64,000 nt of DNA from Streptomyces sp. CB01373. Lineage in GTDB: Bacteria > Actinomycetota > Actinomycetes > Streptomycetales > Streptomycetaceae. Within the stretch, counting starts at the first letter, position 1. Each line of letters opens with the position of its first letter. A program made the translations under genes and the position numbers. The notes under the pieces are model-generated. The model was not told where the DNA came from and ran no database searches. It saw only the letters and a program-made list of their open reading frames with translations. The DNA lies in NCBI RefSeq assembly GCF_002803075.1, contig NZ_NNBK01000012.1, positions 1 through 64,000 of the forward strand, given 5' to 3'. Below are positions 15,044-50,700 of this stretch, piece after piece.

Positions 15044-15838
15044 TCACCGCATCGGCCCGGCACGGCCGTAGGCGCGCGCCGCCGCCGGAGCGGTGACGGC
15101 GATCACCAGCAGACAGAAGACGACGGCGAGCGGCGCGGCGTGACGGTCCGGAAAACCGGCCCCGGCGGGCGTTCCTCCCGTGCCCAGCAGATCGCGCACC
15201 GTGCTGTTCACCGCGGTCACCGGGTTCCAGCCGACCACCTGGCGCAGCCAGCCGGGCAGGCCGTCCGGCGGCACGAACGCGTTGGACAGGAACGTCGCCG
15301 GCAGCAGGCACACCGGTACGAGCGAGGTGACCGCCTCGGCGTTGCGGAGGGTGAGCCCGAGGAAGATCCCCAGGCACGCGCACCCCGTGCCGAGCAGCAG
15401 CTCCAGGCCCACCGCGGCCAGCGCCGCCGTGGGGCGGACCCCGTCGGCCCAGCCGGCGATCCACGCGGCGGGCACCACACCGGCCATCGCCACCACCACG
15501 GGCAGTGAGTCCACCACGATCCGCCCGGACAGGATGGCCGCGCGGTCGACAGGAAGCGAGCGGAGCCGGTCGAACACACCGTTCTGGAGGTCGTCGAGGA
15601 CGCCCAGCGCGGAGAGCGCGACCGTCGAGACGGCGAGCGAGGTGATCACGCCCGCCGCCACGTACGCGCCGTACGGCCCGCCGCCGGGCACCCGCATGCT
15701 GCCGCCGAACAGGATCCCCAGGCCCACCACCATCGCGACCGGCATCACGGTGAAACCGACCAGCTTCTCCGGCAGGCGCAGCAGATGCCGCAGATGCCGG
15801 CCCGCGATGGCCCGCGTGTCGCCGAGGAACTCCGCCAT
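15044..15838 (-). CDS. ABC-2 type permease, DrrB-like (second of two)
   Basis: This 264-residue integral membrane protein of the ABC-2/DrrB antibiotic-export family has about six hydrophobic segments (from FTVMPVAMVVGLGILFG near residue 30 to VVFCLLVIAVTAP near the end). The family motif region LDDLQNGVFDRLRSLPV lies in the cytoplasmic loop, and SNAFVPPDGLPGWLRQVVGWNP is the typical C-terminal signature. It is clearly related to the permease at 17052-17840 but not identical. The two lie on either side of the methyltransferase gene and share one ATPase gene. They may form a heteromeric exporter for the peptide. No second ATPase is present in the window. Confidence 0.92.
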   Translation of the reverse strand: MAEFLGDTRAIAGRHLRHLLRLPEKLVGFTVMPVAMVVGLGILFGGSMRVPGGGPYGAYVAAGVITSLAVSTVALSALGVLDDLQNGVFDRLRSLPVDRAAILSGRIVVDSLPVVVAMAGVVPAAWIAGWADGVRPTAALAAVGLELLLGTGCACLGIFLGLTLRNAEAVTSLVPVCLLPATFLSNAFVPPDGLPGWLRQVVGWNPVTAVNSTVRDLLGTGGTPAGAGFPDRHAAPLAVVFCLLVIAVTAPAAARAYGRAGPMR

Positions 15839-15853
15839 GTCGCCGCGGGCCGG

Positions 15854-17005
15854 TCAGGCGTGCCCGGCGAGCAGGATCCGGTGCATCGGGGTGTCCAGCA
15901 CCGCGACCCGCCGTAGTCCGGTCGAGGCGAGCCACTGGTCGTAGTCGTCCAGCAGGAAGGCGTCACCGCCGCCGGTGGCCAGCATGGACGCGGCGAACAG
16001 CATCGCGAACCGGTCCTGGACCGACTTGGCGTCCTTCTCGTCGGTGACCAGGTGGTCCGCGATGCAGATCAGGCCGTCCCGTGACAGGGCCTCCTTGGAC
16101 TTGCGCAGCAACTCCTGTGCCGACTCGGGGGTCTGGAGGTGGAAGATGTTGACGAAGACCAGCAGGTCGTGGCCGGTGCCCCAGCTCTCGGTCCAGAAGT
16201 CGCGCACCTGGACGCCGAACCGGTCGGCGACGCCGAGCCGTTCGGCCTGCGCCGTGGCGATCGGCGCGATGGCCGGCGCCTCGAGACCGGTGGCCCGCCA
16301 GCGCGGGAACGCCCGCAGCAGCAACTGGCTGTACAGGCCGGTACCGCAGCCGATGTCCAGGACGGAGGCGGGCCGGTCGGTGGGCCACTCCAGCGTCTCG
16401 AAGCCGCCGCGCAGCGCCTCGACGATCGGCGGCGCCCAGAAGTTGATGCCGCGTACCAGGGACTCGTAGTTGTGCTCGCTGATCTGGTTGAGCTGGAGCC
16501 CGCCCGTCTCGTCGCGGTTGTCGCCGCGCACCGCGTCCGCGAGGTTGCGCCAGGAGTGCCAGGCCAGCTGGCGGTCGTACTCGATCTTGCCGACCAGGCT
16601 GAACAGCCCGTCCGGCAGCAGGCATTCGCGCATCTCCTCCGGCATCCGGTAGACCGCGGGGCCGTCCTCGGTGGGGACACGGTCGACGATGTCGTAGGCG
16701 TACAGGCCGTCCATCAGCACCCGCATCGCCCGCTGGTTGGCGGCGCAGGCCCGCGCGAGCTGGTCACTGGTCCTCGGTCCGGCGCTCAACTCGGCGAACA
16801 CACCGAGGTCGTGCGCGGCCTCGATGACGCCGGGCGCCCACAGCGAGATCAGGTGCTCGTAGACCCGGTGGGCGGAGTGCACGACCCGGCCGGAGCCCCG
16901 CCAGTCGGGAAGCAGCGTGGTGTCCACGAGCGGGCGGACGTTGAGTTCCGGCGCGGGTCCGTCGCCCGCCTCGAAGTCGGCGGGCGTGGTGACACCAGGC
17001 GTCAT
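15854..17005 (-). CDS. sky37: SAM-dependent O-methyltransferase (acetylserotonin-OMT-like)
   Basis: This 383-residue class I methyltransferase has an N-terminal helical dimerisation domain (about 40-160) and a C-terminal Rossmann domain. The SAM-binding motif I is VLDIGCGTGLYSQ (about 215-227), followed by the acidic LEAPAIAP segment and the VRDFWTESWG motif. It resembles small-molecule O-methyltransferases of antibiotic clusters. In the matching skyllamycin pathway the methyltransferase makes O-methyl-tyrosine for residue 7, and no other methyltransferase lies in this window. Whether it methylates free Tyr or a carrier-bound residue is not decided by the sequence. The ATG start at 17005 has AAAGGAGC about 5-12 bases upstream. 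It lies between two permease genes on the same strand, probably within one operon. Confidence 0.88.
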   Translation of the reverse strand: MTPGVTTPADFEAGDGPAPELNVRPLVDTTLLPDWRGSGRVVHSAHRVYEHLISLWAPGVIEAAHDLGVFAELSAGPRTSDQLARACAANQRAMRVLMDGLYAYDIVDRVPTEDGPAVYRMPEEMRECLLPDGLFSLVGKIEYDRQLAWHSWRNLADAVRGDNRDETGGLQLNQISEHNYESLVRGINFWAPPIVEALRGGFETLEWPTDRPASVLDIGCGTGLYSQLLLRAFPRWRATGLEAPAIAPIATAQAERLGVADRFGVQVRDFWTESWGTGHDLLVFVNIFHLQTPESAQELLRKSKEALSRDGLICIADHLVTDEKDAKSVQDRFAMLFAASMLATGGGDAFLLDDYDQWLASTGLRRVAVLDTPMHRILLAGHA

Positions 17006-17051
17006 CGCAGTGCTCCTTTGGGGGTAGGCGGCGCCTTGTCGGGCGAGCGGT

Positions 17052-17836
17052 TCAGCGGGCTGCCGCGGTCCGGTACCTGCGGGCGGCGAGCGGCATGGCC
17101 AGCGCGATCATCGCCACGATGAGGACCACGGCGACGGGGATCGGGTGCACCGAGGGGAAGGAGGTGTCGCCGACGGAGGTGGGGTTGCCGAACAGCCGGC
17201 GCAGGGCCCCGACCACCGCCGACAGCGGGTTCCACACCGCGATGGCGCGCAGCCACTCGGGCAGTCCGCTCAGCGGGATGAACGCGCTGGACAGGAACGT
17301 GAGCGGCATCATGACCATGGACATCACCGCGCTGACCGCCTCGACGTTGCGCAGGGACAGTCCGAGCAGCGCGCCGAGCCAGGCGGCGCCCAGGCCGAGC
17401 AGCAGCAGGATGCCGAAGGCGGCCAGGATGTGCGGGGCGCCGGTGTGCACCCGCCAGCCGATCAGGGAGCCGACCGCGGCCATCACGACGATGGCTACGG
17501 TGGACAGCAGCAGGTCGGAGACGGTACGCCCGATCAGTACGGCGTAGCGGGACATGGGAAGCGAGCGGAACCGGTCGACCAGGCCGTTGCGCAGGTCGTC
17601 GACCACGCCGACCGCGGTGGTCTGCAGGTTGGCCAGCATGACCTGGGCGAAGATGCCGGCCATGATGTACTCGCGGTAGTTGCCGCCCTCGACCTGCATG
17701 GCGCTGCCGAACAGGAACCCGAAGACGATCACGTACATCACCGGCATCAGCGTCACGCTGAGCAGCCGTTCCGGCACCCGGGTCAGATGCCGCAGGTGAC
17801 GGCCCGTCAGGGCGAGGCAGTCGCTCAGGAACTCGC

Positions 17837-17840
<4 letters not shown>
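17052..17840 (-). CDS. ABC-2 type permease, DrrB-like (first of two)
   Basis: This is a 262-residue ABC-2 membrane component. The protein begins MSEFLSDCLALTGRHLRHLTRVPERL, with the family's N-terminal amphipathic segment. It has six hydrophobic spans, the VDDLRNGLVDRFRSLPMSRYAV cytoplasmic motif and the C-terminal SSAFIPLSGLPEWLRAIAVWNP signature. Its ATG overlaps the ATPase stop by four bases (ATGA), so ATPase and permease are translationally coupled. With the ATPase it forms a DrrAB-type exporter that probably moves the lipopeptide out of the cell and gives self-resistance. The paralogue at 15044-15838 may be its partner. Confidence 0.93.
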
Positions 17841-18811
<971 letters not shown>

Positions 18812-18997
18812 GCATTCACCCCCATACGCTACGGGTTCGCCGACCGCGACGGCTGCCGCATCGGCGCCGCCGACGCTAGCAGCGGCGTGGCCGGAACCGG
18901 CCCCCTCATTGAAAACTCCGATATGCGCGGGGTTCGCGCCTCCGCGCCCGGTGATACCGTGCCCGCGGTGTGCTCGGGCTTCTAGGTGAGGATTTGA
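18812..18997. promoter_or_regulatory. Divergent spacer, exporter operon / DUF3995-like gene
   Basis: This 186-base spacer lies between two divergent starts, so at least two promoters should lie here. The plus-strand gene has a clear ribosome binding site (AGGTGAGGA, 18984-18992). No operator or consensus promoter stands out to me. Confidence 0.45.
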
Positions 18998-19654
18998 ATG
19001 GTACGCGAAACATTAATTCCAGGTGAAAATGACGGGAATTCACCCGGCCGGGAGCCGGGCGCCGAACTCCCGCTCCGGCCGGTCTGGGTTCACCTGGCTT
19101 TCGTCTTCACGTTTCTCTTCATGCTTCTCCACGTGTACTGGGCGGTGGGCGGCACCTGGGGACTGCCGCTCCTGGCGCGGCACGACAAGTCCGCGGTGCA
19201 GGCGGTCAACTGGGTGGTGAGCGCGATCATGCTGTTCGGCGCGCTCTTCGTCCTCGCGCTGAACCGCCGTACGGACAGCCGGGTGCGCGCCTGGGTGCTG
19301 CTGGCGCCGATGTGGATCGCTGCGGTGGTGTGCGTCTCCCACGCCTTTTACGGCTTCGTCACCAAGGCCCTGTACCTGAGCGGACACCACGGCGCCGTCG
19401 ACTTCCCGGTCGTGCCCGGGGTCGGCGCGGCGGAGGCGGCCGAGGCGAACCACCTCTCGGCCGTGCAGGACCTCCTGGTGTTCGAGCCGTGCTTCCTGGT
19501 CCAGGGCGTGGTACTGTCCCTGGCCGCCTGGCAGTTCATCCGCACCCGGAACGCCCGCCGCCGATGGTGGACGTCGCTGGTCGTGGGCATCGTGGTGATC
19601 GACGTGTTCGGCGCCCTGCTCTCGGTGGCCGGCGCGCGCTTCGCGCTCTCCTGA
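18998..19654 (+). CDS. DUF3995-like integral membrane protein with an early TTA codon
   Basis: This 218-residue membrane protein has five likely spans (about 31-50, 68-88, 99-121, 155-180 and 190-212). The HVYWAVGGTWGLP stretch after the first span matches the DUF3995 family as I remember it. The function is unknown; homologues occur in and beside antibiotic clusters. Codon 6 is TTA (19013-19015), the rare leucine codon read by the bldA tRNA in Streptomyces, so its production should depend on developmental bldA control. It is the only plus-strand gene between the glutamate mutase genes and the right end. It is transcribed toward the type II thioesterase gene (stop to stop about 18 bases). A role in export or immunity is possible but unproven. 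Confidence 0.82.
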   Translation: MVRETLIPGENDGNSPGREPGAELPLRPVWVHLAFVFTFLFMLLHVYWAVGGTWGLPLLARHDKSAVQAVNWVVSAIMLFGALFVLALNRRTDSRVRAWVLLAPMWIAAVVCVSHAFYGFVTKALYLSGHHGAVDFPVVPGVGAAEAAEANHLSAVQDLLVFEPCFLVQGVVLSLAAWQFIRTRNARRRWWTSLVVGIVVIDVFGALLSVAGARFALS

Positions 19655-19672
19655 CCCCCCGCGTCCGCCGGT

Positions 19673-20461
19673 TCAGCCGGCGGCGCGGGCGGCCGCGAGG
19701 TGGCCGGTCAGACGGCCGGCCAGGTCGCGGACGAGGGCTTCGGGGTCGTCCATCAGGTAGAAGTGGCCGCCGGGGTACACCCGGTGGTCGAAGCGGCCGG
19801 TGGCGCTCACCGCCGCCCACTCCCGCAGGCCCTCGACCGGCACCTGCTCGTCCTCGCTCCCCACGTACGCGGTCACCGGGGTGGCCAGCGGCGTGACCGG
19901 GCGCGGAAGATACGTGCCGATCAGCCGGAAGTCCGCCCGGATCGCGGGCAGTACCAGCTCCCGCAGGTCCGCATCGTCCAGCACCGTGCCGGCGTCCGGG
20001 TCGCCGAGCCGGCGTACCTCCTCCACGATCGCGTCGTCGCCGCGCAGGTGCACGCTCTTGGGCACCACCCGGTGCGGCGGCAACTGGCCGGAGACGAACA
20101 GCCGTCCCGGCGCCGAGCCGGTGCGCTGCTTCAGGCGCAGCGCCACCTCGTAGGCGACGGAGGCGCCCATGCTGTGCCCGAACAGCACGAGCCGCTCTCC
20201 CGCGCAGGCCTGCAGCACATCGGCGATCGGCGTGGTCAGCGCGCCCATCTCGTCGATGCACGGCTCCAGCAGCCGGTCCTGACGGCCCGGGTAGCACACC
20301 CCGGTCACCTCGACGTCGTCCGGCAGCCACCGCGGCCAGTCGCGGAACATGCTGGCCGCGCCGCCCGCGTGGGGGAAGCACACCAGCCGCAGACGGGGCC
20401 GGGCCACCTTGCGGTAGCAGCGCAGCCACTTCGACGGGCCCATTCCCGCGGACGGGTTCAC
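19673..20461 (-). CDS. Type II thioesterase (NRPS proofreading)
   Basis: This 262-residue alpha/beta hydrolase is of the external (type II) thioesterase family. It has the opening CFPHAGGAASMFRDWP (about 28-43), the nucleophile elbow GHSMGAS (Ser about 97), PLATPVTAYVGSEDEQVP near the acid residue and PGGHFYL with the catalytic His. Such enzymes clear misprimed or stalled groups from NRPS carrier domains. The GTG start at 20461 overlaps the P450 stop (GTGA), so it is coupled to the P450. An internal ATG (MGPSKW, 20443) is a possible alternative, but its upstream site is weak. It is distinct from the TE domain at the end of the last NRPS, which releases the product. Confidence 0.93.
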   Translation of the reverse strand: MNPSAGMGPSKWLRCYRKVARPRLRLVCFPHAGGAASMFRDWPRWLPDDVEVTGVCYPGRQDRLLEPCIDEMGALTTPIADVLQACAGERLVLFGHSMGASVAYEVALRLKQRTGSAPGRLFVSGQLPPHRVVPKSVHLRGDDAIVEEVRRLGDPDAGTVLDDADLRELVLPAIRADFRLIGTYLPRPVTPLATPVTAYVGSEDEQVPVEGLREWAAVSATGRFDHRVYPGGHFYLMDDPEALVRDLAGRLTGHLAAARAAG

Positions 20462-21729
20462 CCGCGTGCCCCGTTCCCGCTGCCGTAGGCGGCCAGCGCC
20501 GCCTCGTCCGGCTCGAAACGCACCGGCAGACTGCACAGCCCGGTCAGGAAGTTGGAGTGGATCCGCTGCGGCTCGCCGGTGACCTCGAACCCGGTGCTGT
20601 AGGTGCGCAGGGCGTCCAGCATCGCGTTCACCTCGACCCGGCCCAGATAGGCGCCGAGGCAGAAGTGCGGGCCGTAGCCGAAGGTGATGTGCTTGTTCGG
20701 CGACCGGTTCAGATCGAAGACGTACGGGTCGGCGAAGACCTCCTCGTCCCGGTTGGCCGAGCTGTTCCACAGCGTGACGATGTCGCCCGCGGCGATCACC
20801 TGGCCGTGCAGCTCCACGTCGGTGACCGCGCGCCTGCCGAAGTGCATCGCCGGGGTCGCCCAGCGCAGCACCTCCTCGGTGGCCGACTCCAGCGTCACCT
20901 CGCGGTCGCGGAGCGACTGCCACTGGTCCGGGTGCCGCGTGAGGGTCCGCACGGCGTCGATCATCGACAGGCGGCTGGTCTCGTCGCCGCCGAGGATCAG
21001 GCTGTAGCAGTTGAGGACGATGACCTCCTCGCTCAACGGCTCGCCGTTCACCGTGCTGTTGGCGAGCACGCTGATCACGTCCTCGGTCGGCTTCGCCCGG
21101 CGCTCGGCGACCAGCTCGTTGAAGTACAGCAGGATCTCGTTGCGGGCGAGCCAGGCGTCGGTCTCCGACTGGCCCTCCTCGTTCGAGCTGAGTGCGGACT
21201 TGTTGAGGTTCAGCAGGAACTCACGGTCGGCGGTGGGCACTCCGAGCAGGTCGGAGATGGTGTTCATCGGGATGTGCTCGGCGACGTCGGTGGCGAAGTC
21301 GCACTCGCCGCGCCGGACGGCCTCCACCACCAGGCGGGTGGTGTTCTGGCGGACCCGGTCGGAGATGGGCTTGAGAGCCTGCGGGGAGAAGGCCTTGAGC
21401 AGTACGTTGCGCAGGTTGCGGTGCGGGGCGCCGTCGGTGACGGCGAGCATCTTTCCCGTCGCGGAGTCGCCGCCGGCGAGCAGCGTGACCAGCACGTTGC
21501 CCCGCTCCGAGGTGAGCCGCTTGTTGTCCTTGTACAGCGCCATGACGTCCGCGTACCGGCTGATCACCCAGAATCCCGGCGCGTCGCCGGTGGGCGGGTG
21601 CCAGTGGAGCGGCCGCGTGGTGCGCAGCCGGCGCCAGTATTCACGGAGGTCGTTCTCCTCGAACGTTCTGGGATCGGTCAGATCGACCGTGGAGATGTCG
21701 TCCGGTGTCGACATCGTCTGCGCAGTCAT
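20458..21729 (-). CDS. sky32: Cytochrome P450, carrier-bound amino acid beta-hydroxylase
   Basis: This 423-residue soluble bacterial P450 has its haem-ligand loop at FGYGPHFCLG (Cys about 357), the I-helix oxygen-activation motif LGGDETS, the K-helix ExxR in EEVLRW and the nearby PHRNLR segment of the C-helix. The open frame extends upstream to 21864, but the real start is ATG 21729 (MTAQTMSTPDD), with GGTGGA six or seven bases upstream. In the matching skyllamycin pathway one P450 (P450sky, CYP163 family) beta-hydroxylates Phe5, O-methyl-Tyr7 and Leu11 while bound to their carrier domains. The order and codes of the modules here fit that. It follows the last NRPS gene after a 151-base gap with a large hairpin, and it is coupled to the type II thioesterase gene. 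Confidence 0.92.
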   Translation of the reverse strand: MTAQTMSTPDDISTVDLTDPRTFEENDLREYWRRLRTTRPLHWHPPTGDAPGFWVISRYADVMALYKDNKRLTSERGNVLVTLLAGGDSATGKMLAVTDGAPHRNLRNVLLKAFSPQALKPISDRVRQNTTRLVVEAVRRGECDFATDVAEHIPMNTISDLLGVPTADREFLLNLNKSALSSNEEGQSETDAWLARNEILLYFNELVAERRAKPTEDVISVLANSTVNGEPLSEEVIVLNCYSLILGGDETSRLSMIDAVRTLTRHPDQWQSLRDREVTLESATEEVLRWATPAMHFGRRAVTDVELHGQVIAAGDIVTLWNSSANRDEEVFADPYVFDLNRSPNKHITFGYGPHFCLGAYLGRVEVNAMLDALRTYSTGFEVTGEPQRIHSNFLTGLCSLPVRFEPDEAALAAYGSGNGARG

Positions 21730-21803
21730 GTTTCCACCATTCGTCGTGGGCTGCGAAAGACTGGGAAAGGGAATTGCGGCGGCGAGTTCGACCGAGGGGA
21801 CAT

Positions 21804-21853
21804 CCGGTTCAGGCCCGGGGAAAAGGATTTCCTTTTCCCCGGGCCTGAACCGG
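21804..21853 (-). terminator. Perfect 23-bp hairpin between the last NRPS gene and the P450 gene
   Basis: Bases 21804-21826 are the exact reverse complement of 21831-21853, leaving a 4-base loop (ATTT on the plus strand). The stem includes a run of four C/G pairs beside four A/T pairs. It lies 28 bases after the NRPS stop and 75 bases before the P450 start. No U-tract follows. It could terminate or attenuate read-through, or stabilise the end of the 12-kb NRPS message. Confidence 0.8.
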
Positions 21854-21880
21854 TCGGTCGACACGGGCTACGGGATCCGG

Positions 21881-47738
<25,858 letters not shown>

Positions 47739-47742
<4 letters not shown>

Positions 47743-50700
47743 GAGGAGAAGTACCTTCCGTCAGCTTCCAGCACGTCGATGTCGCCTTGGTCGAGACCGG
47801 TCAGGGAGAGGTCGGAGGGGGTGTGCCCGCCGGCGTCCGCGCCTTCGCAGCGGGTGGTGATGGCTTCCAGCGCGCCGAACCAGTCGTCGACCAGTTCGCG
47901 TACGGCCGCCTCGCCGAACAGTTCGCCCGGCCAGGCGCAGGTCACGGTCAGGCACGGTCCTTCGGGACCGTCGACGACCGAGGTGGTCAGCTCCAGCGCG
48001 TGCCCGGCCCGCGGCGCCCGCTCGGTGGGTCCGGCGGACACCGGCCACTCGGCGGGCGCGGCCTCGTCGAATCGGCCGAGGTGGGTGAAGCCGATGTCCG
48101 GCGGGGGCAGTTGGGCCAGTACAGGGGCGGTACGGGGGTTGAGGTACCGCAGCATGCCGTGGCCGACGCCGCCGTCCGGCACCGCGCGCAGCTGCTCCTT
48201 GACCGCCTTGACGGCGTTGCCCACGGCAGTGCCGCCCTGCGTCAGCTCCGACCGGTCGACGGCACCGGCGTCCAGGCGCACCGGGTATGCGGTGGCGAAG
48301 CGGCCCAGGGTGCGGGAGAGGTCCTGGCCTTCGGCGAACGGCTCGCGCCCGTCCCGTTCCAGGTCCACCAGCACGCTCGTGCCGCCGAGGTGGTCGCGCA
48401 GGTGCCGGCGCCGCCAGTGCGGGACGGCCAGTGCCAGCGCGGTGAGCAGCACGTCGTCCACAGCGCAGTGGAACGCGGCGGGCACCCGGTCGAGCAGCGG
48501 TCCGGTCCGCCCCGCCTGCAGCGTGCGGTGCAGCGTGCCCATGGCGCCGGGCGCGTCCGGGCCCGCATCCGACGGCCGGCCGGTGAGCCGGGGTTCCGCG
48601 GTGGTGAGCGTCGCCTTCCACCGGTCGAGTTCGCGCTCGCGCTCCGGGTCCTGCGCCGCGGCCACCAGTTGCTGCGCCCAGCGGCGGTAGGACGTGCCGG
48701 CCGGGCGCGGCTCGTCCTGGCTCTCCCCGGTCACCACGCGCAGGCAGGCGGCCAGTTCGGTGCGCAGGACGCGCCAGGACACCGCGTCCACGGCCAGCCG
48801 GTGCAGCACCACCAGCAGCCGGCCCCGCCGCCCGGGTCCGGTGTCGAACCAGACGAACCGTGCGACGTCTCCGGTCTCCGGGTCGAGGCGGTCGGCCGCC
48901 CGCCCGGTGTGCTCGCGCACCGCGGTGGCCAACCCGTCCCCGTCGAGTCCGGCGACCTCCACGCGGGTGACCCACCGGGCGGCGTCCACCGTGCCGGAGG
49001 GCCGCACCTGAAGGCTCCACCGGGCTCCGTCGTCGCCGTCCCCGCCACCCTCGTGGCGGTCAAGCAGCAGCCGGAGCGCGTCGTGCCGGTCGACGAGCAT
49101 GGCCACCAGCTCACGCAGCCGGTCGTGACCGAGATCGGCCGGGGCGTCCAGCAGCAGCGACTGGTGGTACGCCCGGACCGGGCCGCCCCGCTCCCGCAGC
49201 GCGTGCGCGGCCGGCGGCAGCGGGACACCGCCGACACCGGCGTCGGGCGACTCGGCGACGAGATCGGGCACGTCGGTCGCCACCGACGCGAGCCCTTCGA
49301 CGGTCCGGTGGACGAACACGTCCTCCGGCTTGATCCTCAGCCCCCGCGCCCGGGCGCGGCCGACCAGCCGGATCGAGACGATGCTGTCGCCGCCGAGGTC
49401 GAAGAAGCTGTCCCGGATGCCCACCGAGGGCAGGCCGAGAACCTCGGCGAACACCTCGCACAGTGCTTCCTCACGCGGTGTGCGGGGCTGCTCGTCGCCG
49501 ACGAGCACGGCGAAGTCCGGGGCGGGCAGCAGCTTGCGGTCCACCTTGCCGTTCGGGGTGAGCGGCAGGGCGTCGAGGGCGACGAACGCGGCCGGGACCA
49601 TGTAGTCCGGCAGGACGCGTCCGGCGTGCTCCCGCATCCCGGCCGCGGCCGGCACCTCCTGGCCCGGCGCCGCGACCAGATAGGCCACCAGGCGTTTGTT
49701 CCCCTCGCCGTCCACCCGGGCCACGACGGTGGCCTGGGCCAGCGCCGGGTGGGCGGCGAGGACGGCCTCGATCTCGCCCGGTTCGATGCGGAAACCGCGC
49801 ACCTTGACCTGGTCGTCGGCCCGTCCGACGAACTCCAGCTCGCCCGCGGTGTTCCAGCGGGCGATGTCGCCGGTGCGGTACATCCGGGTGCCGGCCGGGC
49901 CGAACGGGTCCGCCACGAACCGCTCGCCGGTCAGCCCCGGCCTGCCCAGGTAGCCGCGGACCACGCCGTCACCGGCGAGATACAGGTCGCCCGCCACCCC
50001 GGCCGGGACCGGCGCGAGCCGGTCGTCCAGCACGTACACCCGGGTGTTCGCGATCGGCCGGCCGATCACCGGCGCGCCGGGCCGGCCGTCCAGTTCGGCG
50101 GTGGTGGACCACACCGTGGTCTCGGTGGGGCCGTACAAGTTGCGTACGCCGGAGGACAGTTCGCGCAGTTGAGCGGCCAGCCCGGCGGGCAGCGCCTCGC
50201 CGCCGACCAGGACCCGCAGCCCGGCGAGGGCGTCCGGGTGCCCGGACACCAGCGCCTGCCACAGCGTCGGGGTCGCCTGGACCACGGTGGCACCCGTGCC
50301 GGTGATCAGCTCGGCCAGCCCGTCGACGTCGCGCACCTGCTCGGTGGTCGCGAGCACCAGCCGGGCCCCGGCGACCAGGGGGACGTACAGCTCGAGACCG
50401 GCGATGTCGAAGGCGACGGTGGTGACCGCCACCAGGACGTCCGCCTCGGTGACCGGCAGCCGCTCGCGCATGTCCCGCACGAAGTTGGCGATGTTCGCCC
50501 GGGTGACCACCACGCCCTTGGGGCGGCCGGTGGACCCGGAGGTGTAGATCACGTACGCCGGGTGGTCGCCGTGCGCCGTGCCGGGCAGGTCGGTGTCCGG
50601 CAGGGCGGCGATCCGGGCCCGCAGCGCCGGGTCGTCGACCGCGACCGTCTCCGCCCCTGCCGGTACGGGCAGTTCGCGGGCGAGTCCGGAGGTCGTCAGC

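Noticed and set aside
21730..21864. Extra 45 codons at the 5' end of the P450 frame
   Set aside because: This stretch contains one arm of the large hairpin and lacks a ribosome binding site. The ATG at 21729 has a good site and gives the normal P450 length.
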